DNA of 5,096 nucleotides, taken from Actinomycetota bacterium (GTDB lineage: Bacteria > Actinomycetota > UBA4738). The stretch spans positions 1 through 5,096 of the forward strand of contig VAYG01000008.1 of the NCBI GenBank assembly GCA_005885015.1, given 5' to 3'. Shown here piece after piece: positions 1-5,096 of this stretch; within the stretch, counting starts at the first letter, position 1; every line of letters starts with the position of its first letter. The notes under the pieces are model-generated. The model did no database searches, was not told where the DNA came from, and saw only the letters and a program-made list of their open reading frames with translations. The translations under genes were made by a program, and so were the position numbers.

Positions 1-3000
1 CCGGGCCCCCTGCGGATCGCCCCGACCCAGATGGGCCAAGCTGGCCACCGGCAGAGCCTGCCACAACACCTGGGGGTCCCCGATCTCCCTCGCCCTCGGC
101 AGCAAGACCTCCTCCATCCCGGCCGCCGCCTCGTGGCGCCCTCGATGTGCCAGAACGTGCATCCTCTCGATGGAGGAGATCGTGCCCGGCTGGGCCGGCC
201 CGCCGTGCTGCTCCTCCCACCGGGCGATCTCGTCGGCCACCTCGATCACCTCGTCCCATCGCCCCAAGTCGAACAGCCGCCACGTCGTCTCTGCCTTCGC
301 CCACGTCACCTGGCGCATCGCCCCGTGCGCCGTGCTGAAGTCCATGCCCTCCCGATAGATGCGAAGCGACTCGGTCAGGTCGCCGTAGATCCCCGTCCAG
401 TCCGCCCAATTGACGAACGCCGGCCCGGTTTCGGCGGCGAGTCCTCGCTCCACGCCCAACCGGACGCCTTCTGCCAGATCCTCAAGCCCTCCGCGGTCCC
501 CCAGGGCGGCCCGTCCAATCCCGCGGAGCTGGAGGCCTCGCATGACGACGGCCGGGACGTCGAACTGCCGTCCCAGAGCCAGCGCCTTCTCGGCCATAGG
601 CAGGAAAGTGATCTCGCTGCTGGCCAGCATCTCGTGGCCCGCCGCGGCCGCGTAGACCTCTGCCATCGCCGGGCCGGGGAGCTCGCGCTCCAGCAGCTCG
701 ATGGCTTCGTCCAGGGCTGCCCTGGCCTGCTGGGTTCGTCCCCGCACCCGGAGCATGCTGGCGAACCTCCGCAGGGCCAGCGCCGTCCTCATGGGATCCG
801 CGCTTCCACGGAACAGGTCGATGGCCTCTCGGAACCCGGCCTCCACGTCGTCGAACGGGAGGGCGCCCACCATGCTGGCCAGCTCCATCCCCTTTGCCAG
901 GATCTCGGCCCGACGGAGGTCGCCCCGGTCCGCGTGTTCGAGGGCCCGCCGATACAGGTTCCATGCCGTGCCCAGGTCGAGCTGCGACGCCTTGTCACCC
1001 GCCAGCTCCAGGAATCGCACCAGCGATCCCCGCAGCTCGTCGCGCTCCTCGGCATCGACCGCGCCCGTCGCGGTGGCCAGCTCCAAGGCCTGCTCGTAGT
1101 GGTGGGCCAGCAGCTCGGCCTGATCGACCACCCGATCCCCCGCCATCCGCTCGATCCAGGCCGCGGCCAGGCGATGCCGCCGCGCCCGGTCGGCCCGGGG
1201 GATCTGCGCATAGGCCACGTCCCGAACCAGCGCGTGCCAGAACGCGTACTCGTCCTGGTCCTTCACCGACGACGTTCGCATGGGACGCACGAGCTCCTTG
1301 CGGGCCAGCTCGTGCAATCCCTCCCGAACCGCGCGGTCGTCCTGGCCCGACATGAAGGCCACGGCCCCCGACCAGAACACCTTCCCCACCACGGCCGAGT
1401 CCTGGAGGAGCGACTTGCGATCCGGTTTGAGCGTGTCGAGCCGGGCGCTGATCAGGGCCTGGATGGAGTCGGGGAGCTGAATCTCTTCGGCCCTGTCGAC
1501 CAGCTTCATGGCCCGGCCGTGCATCCGCAGTGCGCCCTGGTCGAGCAGCATCCGCACGAACTCCTCGGCGTACAGGGGGTTGCCCCCAGCGCGTTCCAGC
1601 AGGGTGGACTGGAGCTCGGCCGGCAGGACGGCCTGCTCCAGGAGGGCCACCAGAAGCCGGGCCGTCTCCTCGTTGGTGAGCGGGGAAAGGGCGATGGTCG
1701 CCGAGTTCCGCTTGCCCCCGCCCCAGCCGGGGTGGCGCTCGTACAGCTCGGGCCGAGCCGTGGCGATCACGGTGATGGCCACGCCGGTCGACCAGTCCAC
1801 GAGGTGATCGACGAACCCCACGAAGGCGGGGTCGGCCCAGTGCAGGTCCTCGAACACCAGGACGAGTGGGTGGCGGGCCGCCGCCGATTCCAGGAACCGC
1901 AGCCAGGCCGCGTACGCCTCCTCCCGATCCGACGGTGCGACGTGGGCGGCGGCGTCACCGCTCCCCGAGCCCACTCCGAGCAGCGGCTGGAGCTTGGCCC
2001 GCAACCACCCGTGCTCGGCATGGTCCTCGACGAAGGCCCGCAGCGAGGTGTCGAGCTTCTCGGCTGCCTGGTCCGGGTCGTCGGATTCGAGGACGCCGGC
2101 CAGCCCCTTGACGATCTCGCCGAGCGCCCAGAACGTGATCCCCTCGCCGTAGGGGAGGCACCGCCCCTGCCGCCAGTAGACGGTGACCGCCGAGTCCTCG
2201 TCCATGCGGTTCTTGAGCTCCCACAGCAGGCGGGACTTACCGACGCCGGGCTCGCCCGTGATGGTCACGAGCTGGAGACCGGCCTCATCCACCGACCGGG
2301 CGAACGTCCGGAGGAGCGTCTCCAACTCGAGGGCGCGGCCGATGAACGGCGACCGGGTCCGCTGCTCGACGTCGACGCCGTACCTGCCGCGCGCGCCGAT
2401 CGCCCGGAACAGCCGGACCGGCTCGGCCTTGCCCTTCAGTGCGACCGGCTCGAGCCCCTCGTAGTCGATGTGGTCGCGAGTAACCCGCTCGGTGGCGGCG
2501 CCGACCACCAGCGCGTCCTGCGGCGCGGCCGCCTGGATGCGAGCAGCGGTGTTCACCACGTCGCCCGCCACCATTCCCTCGCCGCGCTCGGCCCTCGCCC
2601 CGAGCGTGACCACGGCCTCGCCCGTGTTGACCCCGATCCGGACGGAGAGACCCGGGCCGGGCCCCTCGTCGTTCAGCTCCTGGATGGCTTCGAGTATGCG
2701 AAGGCCGGCCCGAACGGCTCTTTCGGCGTCGTCTTCATGCGCGGTGGGGGCCCCGAACACGGCCATGACCGCGTCGCCGATGAACTTCTCGACGGTGCCG
2801 CCCAGCCGCTCGATCTCCTTCCGCAAGCGGTCGTGATACGTACGGAGGATGGCCCGGACGTCCTCGGGGTCCGCCCGCTCGGACCTCGCCGTGAAGCCGA
2901 CCAGGTCGCAGAACAGGACCGAGACGACCTTCCGCTCTTCCGCCGGCTGGGCGAACCCGGACGCCTCGAGCGACGCCCCGCAGCGGCCGCAGAACTTGAA

Positions 3001-3042
3001 GCCTTCGGGGTTCTCCTGCCCACAGTTCGCGCAGACGAGCAC
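1..3042 (-). CDS. Zinc-ribbon / class III adenylate-guanylate cyclase / AAA ATPase / TPR-like signalling protein (C-terminus cut by window edge)
   Basis: Predicted large cytoplasmic signalling protein that makes a cyclic nucleotide (probably cAMP) and carries a STAND-like ATPase. 1014 codons are visible with no stop. Domains in order: zinc ribbon at 4–21 (C4xxC7 and C18xxC21); class III cyclase about 38–215 with metal Asp46 (LFCDLVGFT) and Asp90 (KFIGDAVMAVF), adenine-contacting Lys86, and Asn164/Arg168 of the transition-state motif (GDVVNTAAR); AAA ATPase from about 233 with Walker A GEPGVGKS (263–270) and Walker B LVLVFEDLHWAD (393–404); then a helical, Ala/Leu/Arg-rich TPR-like region from about 640 to the edge. 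The D46–K86–D90 spacing fits characterised cyclases. GTG at 3042 is chosen because an in-frame TAG lies five codons upstream and the zinc ribbon begins at residue 4. It lacks a close Shine-Dalgarno, so translation may be coupled to the hydrolase gene 12 bases upstream. Whether a LuxR-type HTH follows cannot be seen. Confidence 0.93.
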   Translation of the reverse strand, partial: MLVCANCGQENPEGFKFCGRCGASLEASGFAQPAEERKVVSVLFCDLVGFTARSERADPEDVRAILRTYHDRLRKEIERLGGTVEKFIGDAVMAVFGAPTAHEDDAERAVRAGLRILEAIQELNDEGPGPGLSVRIGVNTGEAVVTLGARAERGEGMVAGDVVNTAARIQAAAPQDALVVGAATERVTRDHIDYEGLEPVALKGKAEPVRLFRAIGARGRYGVDVEQRTRSPFIGRALELETLLRTFARSVDEAGLQLVTITGEPGVGKSRLLWELKNRMDEDSAVTVYWRQGRCLPYGEGITFWALGEIVKGLAGVLESDDPDQAAEKLDTSLRAFVEDHAEHGWLRAKLQPLLGVGSGSGDAAAHVAPSDREEAYAAWLRFLESAAARHPLVLVFEDLHWADPAFVGFVDHLVDWSTGVAITVIATARPELYERHPGWGGGKRNSATIALSPLTNEETARLLVALLEQAVLPAELQSTLLERAGGNPLYAEEFVRMLLDQGALRMHGRAMKLVDRAEEIQLPDSIQALISARLDTLKPDRKSLLQDSAVVGKVFWSGAVAFMSGQDDRAVREGLHELARKELVRPMRTSSVKDQDEYAFWHALVRDVAYAQIPRADRARRHRLAAAWIERMAGDRVVDQAELLAHHYEQALELATATGAVDAEERDELRGSLVRFLELAGDKASQLDLGTAWNLYRRALEHADRGDLRRAEILAKGMELASMVGALPFDDVEAGFREAIDLFRGSADPMRTALALRRFASMLRVRGRTQQARAALDEAIELLERELPGPAMAEVYAAAAGHEMLASSEITFLPMAEKALALGRQFDVPAVVMRGLQLRGIGRAALGDRGGLEDLAEGVRLGVERGLAAETGPAFVNWADWTGIYGDLTESLRIYREGMDFSTAHGAMRQVTWAKAETTWRLFDLGRWDEVIEVADEIARWEEQHGGPAQPGTISSIERMHVLAHRGRHEAAAGMEEVLLPRAREIGDPQVLWQALPVASLAHLGRGDPQGAR

Positions 3043-3046
3043 TGTG

Positions 3047-3070
3047 GGAGGAGTCTACGGCCGGGCCTCC
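3047..3070 (-). promoter_or_regulatory. Inverted repeat over the hydrolase stop / cyclase start junction
   Basis: On the minus strand GGAGG (3070–3066) and CCTCC (3051–3047) can pair across a 14-base loop that contains the hydrolase TAG. GGAGG is the only Shine-Dalgarno-like stretch near the cyclase GTG, but it is 23 bases from it, too far for normal use. The pairing could hide that site or only reflect base composition. The junction suggests reinitiation by ribosomes finishing the hydrolase. Confidence 0.25.
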
Positions 3071-3960
3071 GCCGTACGCGGTCCCGATTCGACGCGGGCA
3101 AGGAACCTTCGCACCAGGTCCAGCACGGCCTCCGGCTCCTCGGCCTGGGACATGTGCGAGCTCTCCTCGAACACCATCAGCTCCGACCCTGGGATCCCCC
3201 GATGGACCAGCTCCATCGTGGCGGGAGTCACTTCGTCGTACCGGCCTGAGAACAGCAACGTGGGGACCTGGATCTTCGCCAGCCCTTGCGAGATGTCCCA
3301 ATCCTTGATCACGCCGATCACGTGGAACTCGCTGGGCCCGTTCATCGTGTAGTAGACCTCCGGGTTGGCCAAGAGCCCCTCGAACGTCCGGTTGACGAAA
3401 TCCGGCCACGGGTCCGTCCGGCAGACGTGCCGCCGGTAGAAGACCATCATGGCTTCCTCGTACTCGGGGCTGTCGGTGGTGCCGGCGTCCTCGTGCTTCA
3501 CCAGCGTGGCCTGGACCTCCGGCGGCAGCTCGTCGCGGAGCCGGTTCACCTCCTTCATCCAGTCGGGAACGCTGGCCGGCGAGCTCTCCACGATCAGGCT
3601 GGCCAGTCCGTCCGGCTGCCCGATGGCGTACTGCATCCCCAGCATCCCGCCCCAGTCGAGCCCCAGAGCCTCGCGGACCGCGTCGACCTCCCGGACGTAG
3701 AGCCCTGGCGTCCACATCGAGGTCTCGTGCGGCTCAGTGACCGCGGAGTTCCCGCATCCGAGCTGGTCGTAGAAGACGACCCGCCGGCCCTCGGCCAGCG
3801 CCTCGTACGGCTCCATGTGGTGCCACGTGGCGCCGGGGCCTCCGTGGAGGCACAACAGAGGGAGCTTGCCGGCGACCTCCCCCTCACCGACGACCCGGTA
3901 CCACGTTCGGTACCCGGCGAACGGGATGAAACCCTCCTTGACGGGCAGCGTCGTCGCCAT
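3055..3960 (-). CDS. Alpha/beta hydrolase, proline-iminopeptidase type, lacking the nucleophile-elbow segment
   Basis: 301-residue cytoplasmic protein of the proline iminopeptidase/amidase branch of the alpha/beta hydrolases; no signal peptide seen. Visible family marks: oxyanion motif LHGGPG (38–43), FYDQLGCGNS (63–72), a cap region (about 130–225), acid Asp242 in LFSGRYDEVTP, and His269 in EESSHMSQAEE. The expected nucleophile motif GxSxGG is absent: the sequence runs from REALGLD (96–102) straight into WGGMLGMQYA (103–112). Relatives, as I know them, have about eight more residues here, containing beta-strand 5 and the Ser of GQSWGG. The reading frame is kept, so a protein can be made, but Ser-based catalysis looks impossible. 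It could be a dead or non-catalytic protein, a decaying gene, or a sequencing error. ATG 3960 is chosen for its GGAGGG ribosome site and family-like N-terminus; an ATG 36 codons upstream adds only low-complexity sequence. It is probably co-transcribed with the cyclase gene downstream. Confidence 0.88.
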   Translation of the reverse strand: MATTLPVKEGFIPFAGYRTWYRVVGEGEVAGKLPLLCLHGGPGATWHHMEPYEALAEGRRVVFYDQLGCGNSAVTEPHETSMWTPGLYVREVDAVREALGLDWGGMLGMQYAIGQPDGLASLIVESSPASVPDWMKEVNRLRDELPPEVQATLVKHEDAGTTDSPEYEEAMMVFYRRHVCRTDPWPDFVNRTFEGLLANPEVYYTMNGPSEFHVIGVIKDWDISQGLAKIQVPTLLFSGRYDEVTPATMELVHRGIPGSELMVFEESSHMSQAEEPEAVLDLVRRFLARVESGPRTAEARP

Positions 3961-3964
3961 CGCT

Positions 3965-3970
3965 CCCTCC
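3965..3970 (-). promoter_or_regulatory. Ribosome binding site of the hydrolase gene
   Basis: GGAGGG on the minus strand, four bases before the ATG at 3960 (GGAGGGAGCGATG). It is the strongest Shine-Dalgarno in the window and decides this start over the upstream in-frame ATG at 4068. Confidence 0.75.
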
Positions 3971-3991
3971 GATCCCCGACCTCTGGCGCGG

Positions 3992-3997
3992 ACGTTA
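3992..3997 (-). promoter_or_regulatory. Possible -10 element for the hydrolase–cyclase operon
   Basis: TAACGT on the minus strand fits the actinobacterial TANNNT -10 pattern and lies about 31 bases before the hydrolase ATG, which would give a short leader holding the ribosome site. No convincing -35 is seen 16–19 bases further upstream. It is a single six-base match in a GC-rich spacer, so this is a suggestion only. Confidence 0.25.
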
Positions 3998-4086
3998 GCC
4001 CACTCGCTGCCTGGACGCGGGCTGCGCGTCTGCGCAACGGAAGCGCGAGGACCATCGGGTGGCGCCACACTCGCCTGCCCGCCTGA

Positions 4087-4102
4087 TCCGATCCCGATCG
4101 GA
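4087..4102. promoter_or_regulatory. Short inverted repeat in the divergent promoter region, possible operator
   Basis: TCCGAT, four bases (CCCG), then ATCGGA: a perfect 6-bp inverted repeat between the divergent hydrolase and small-protein genes, about 30 bases upstream of the plus-strand -10 candidate. Its place would suit a regulator site, but no regulator gene is visible and a repeat this short can occur by chance. Confidence 0.22.
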
Positions 4103-4131
4103 ACGTTTCGAGCGCTCAGGTCCGAGTCCTG

Positions 4132-4137
4132 TACCCT
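4132..4137 (+). promoter_or_regulatory. Possible -10 element for the small plus-strand gene
   Basis: TACCCT matches TANNNT and would start a transcript near 4143–4146, about 45 bases before the proposed TTG start. TTCGAG at 4107–4112 is the best -35 candidate but is 19 bases away and matches TTGACA weakly. This is inference from sequence pattern only. Confidence 0.27.
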
Positions 4138-4139
4138 AT

Positions 4140-4155
4140 GGGTGAGAGATCACCC
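4140..4155 (+). promoter_or_regulatory. Small perfect hairpin with a GAGA (GNRA) loop upstream of the small gene
   Basis: GGGTGA, GAGA, TCACCC: a perfect 6-bp stem closed by a GNRA-type tetraloop, about 34 bases before the proposed TTG start at 4189. It would sit in the 5' leader only if transcription begins at or before 4140. There is no U-run after it, so it is not a terminator. It does not match a riboswitch class I can name. Confidence 0.3.
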
Positions 4156-4173
4156 CCAGTGGTGCCCTCAGCG

Positions 4174-4180
4174 GAGAGGA
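4174..4180 (+). promoter_or_regulatory. Ribosome binding site supporting the TTG start at 4189
   Basis: GAGAGGA ends eight bases before TTG 4189. The other in-frame starts have no comparable site: ATG 4138 sits directly on the -10 candidate, and the GTG pair near 4159 has none. This is the main reason for choosing the TTG. Confidence 0.4.
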
Positions 4181-4188
4181 CGGTTCAC

Positions 4189-4371
4189 TTGGCACAAGTT
4201 TTCGACTCGGACTCAGGCTCGCTCAATGGCGGTCCCGTTCGGGGCCGCCGAATCTATTCACCGGAGGATCGGGCGGCAGCCCGAATGGCGAAGGTTCGCG
4301 CGGCCCGGAAGCACGTCATCCGCACGCACGCCGCAGCGAGGCGGCTCAGAATCGCCTCCGCCGAGTCCTGA
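4189..4371 (+). CDS. Possible small basic protein, 60 residues, unknown function
   Basis: I do not recognise this protein. From TTG 4189 it has 60 residues: an acidic, Ser/Gly-rich start (1–16), then a basic, Ala/Arg-rich part (18–55) likely to be helical, around RIYSPEDRAAARMAKVRAAR. It has 11 Arg and 2 Lys against 5 acidic residues, no Cys, no signal peptide and no membrane segment, so nucleic-acid contact is possible but unproven. Roughly 44 of 60 third positions are G or C, lower than the large neighbours appear, which weakens the case. For it: a ribosome site before the TTG, a -10-like hexamer and hairpin upstream, divergence from the hydrolase operon, and a stop that abuts the stop of the convergent oxidoreductase. 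ATG 4138 would add 17 residues but overlaps the promoter candidate. It could also be non-coding sequence. Confidence 0.4.
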   Translation: MAQVFDSDSGSLNGGPVRGRRIYSPEDRAAARMAKVRAARKHVIRTHAAARRLRIASAES

Positions 4372-5096
4372 TCAGTCCCTCCGCAGCAGCCGGGACCGGC
4401 GGGCGTCACGGACCACCACGCGCGCGCAGTTCTTGCCCGGCACCCCCATGACGCCTCCACCGGGATGCGTGCCCGATCCGCACAGGTACAGCCCCTGGAT
4501 CGGTGACTGGTAGTCCGCGTAGCCCGGAATCGGGCGGAAGCAGAACATCTGGTCCGGGGTCATCTCGCGATGTCAGGCGGCGCCAGGACTTCCATGTGCT
4601 CCACCGCGCCGTCGAAGCCCGGGATGTACTCGCTCAGGGTGCGAACAACGTTCCGCCCGTACGCCTCTCGCTCGGCGTCCCACGACGTCCCGCGGAGCTC
4701 GTAGGGGCCGAACTGGGTGAAGCACAGCGCCACGTGCTTGCCCTCGGGGGCGATCCCCGGCTCCAGCACCGTGGGGAACACCGCCTCGATGTACGGATGC
4801 TCCGACGTCCGGCCGTATTTCGCGTCATCCCACGCCCGCTCCAGGTAATCGACGGACGGCGAGACGGCCAGCAGCCCCGTGTAGGGATCGCCTGGGAGCG
4901 GTCCCTCCCACGCCGTGGGCCGGGGGAGCTCGCCCAGGGCGAGGTTCACCTTCACCGATCCCGACCGGGTCCGGAATCGCCGGACCTGCCGCACGACGTC
5001 GTCCGCCAGGTTCTGCTCCCCGATGAGGTCGAGATAGGTCGTGATGGGATGGGCGTTGGACACCACGCGTCGGGCCGGGACGATCGTCCCGTCCTC
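4372..5096 (-). pseudogene. FAD-dependent oxidoreductase, phytoene-desaturase/PYROXD2 type, frameshifted 3' part (5' end beyond window)
   Basis: C-terminal part of a flavin-dependent amine-oxidase/phytoene-desaturase-like protein; substrate unknown. Two minus-strand frames together make one homologous protein. Frame A is open from the right edge (RRVVSNAHPITTYLDL near its start) to a TGA at 4560–4562 after VLAPPDIAR. Frame B continues from ATG 4563 as MTPDQMFCFRPIPGYADY, then GLYLCGSGTHPGGGVMG, the family's C-terminal FAD-binding motif, and ends at TGA 4372. Intact relatives, as I know them, have roughly 13–14 residues (about FGL..GNIFHG) between the DI of PPDI and the E of EMTPDQ. Here these are gone and the frame shifts, implying a loss of about 40 bases. 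The ATGA overlap at the junction looks like coupled genes but is better read as a lesion. Frame B alone has 63 residues and no nucleotide-binding fold, so it is unlikely to work by itself. An assembly or sequencing error is a real alternative. Confidence 0.82.

Noticed and set aside
31..3249. Plus-strand open frame of 1072 codons, antisense to the cyclase gene
   Set aside because: It lies codon-on-codon antisense to the cyclase frame, so it stays open because the sense strand uses no TTA, CTA or TCA codons, as is usual at high GC. Its translation is Pro/Arg/His-rich with no recognisable domain, while the minus strand gives continuous zinc-ribbon, cyclase and ATPase motifs.
4022..4036. Short direct repeat CTGCGC GT CTGCGC
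   Set aside because: Only two copies of six bases in GC-rich spacer; not enough to call a repeat element or binding site.
3961..4068. N-terminal extension of the hydrolase to the ATG at 4068
   Set aside because: It adds 36 Arg/Pro/Ser-rich residues unlike the family, while ATG 3960 has a strong GGAGGG site and a family-like N-terminus.
3286..4086. Plus-strand open frame of 266 codons over the hydrolase
   Set aside because: Same in-register antisense effect; the minus strand carries clear hydrolase motifs.
4100..4126. GGAAC at 4100–4104 as an ECF sigma -35 element
   Set aside because: No GTT- or CGTC-like -10 is found at the right distance.
4126..4181. GTCCT/AGGAC long-range pairing that would hide the small gene's ribosome site
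   Set aside because: It requires transcription to begin before 4126, upstream of the best -10 candidate, and is only five base pairs.
4254..4460. Minus-strand 68-residue open frame
   Set aside because: It overlaps the oxidoreductase tail in another frame and has no motif or ribosome site.
4372..4563. Independent 63-residue gene starting at the ATGA overlap
   Set aside because: Its sequence is the C-terminal end of the same FAD oxidoreductase as the upstream frame, so it is better explained as the tail of a frameshifted gene.

Overview
The window is GC-rich DNA, apparently about two-thirds G+C, with strong G/C bias at third codon positions, a GTG start, and a long cyclase–ATPase–TPR signalling protein. 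Together these suggest a high-GC bacterium, most likely a free-living or soil-type actinobacterium, possibly from a metagenome assembly. This placement is inference from style; no rRNA or tRNA is present to fix it.

Layout. Almost everything reads on the minus strand. From right to left: (1) 5096–4372, the 3' part of a FAD-dependent oxidoreductase of the phytoene-desaturase/PYROXD2 type, broken by a frame change at about 4563 where a conserved stretch is also missing; (2) 4371–3961, a probable small plus-strand gene (4189–4371) plus a divergent promoter region; (3) 3960–3055, an alpha/beta hydrolase of the proline-iminopeptidase type that lacks the nucleophile-elbow segment carrying the catalytic Ser; (4) 3042–1, a large zinc-ribbon / class III nucleotidyl cyclase / AAA-type ATPase / TPR-like protein with at least 1014 residues, whose C-terminus lies beyond the left edge.

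How the genes may relate. The hydrolase and cyclase genes are 12 bases apart, in the same reading frame, separated by one TAG, and have no usable promoter gap between them, so they are probably one operon. Fused alpha/beta hydrolase–cyclase proteins are known (mycobacterial Rv1900c/LipJ), so this pair looks like a split version of that pairing. The cyclase half keeps its metal ligands, adenine-contacting Lys and transition-state Asn/Arg, and the ATPase half has good Walker A and B motifs, so the signalling protein looks intact as far as it is visible.

The most notable observation is that two neighbouring genes, about 0.9 kb apart, have each lost a short conserved segment: about 8 residues including the nucleophile in the hydrolase, and about 13–14 residues with a frame change in the oxidoreductase. 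This is either local gene decay or a sequence/assembly artefact, and the raw reads would decide. I see no CRISPR array, insertion sequence, tRNA, rRNA or clear intrinsic terminator.
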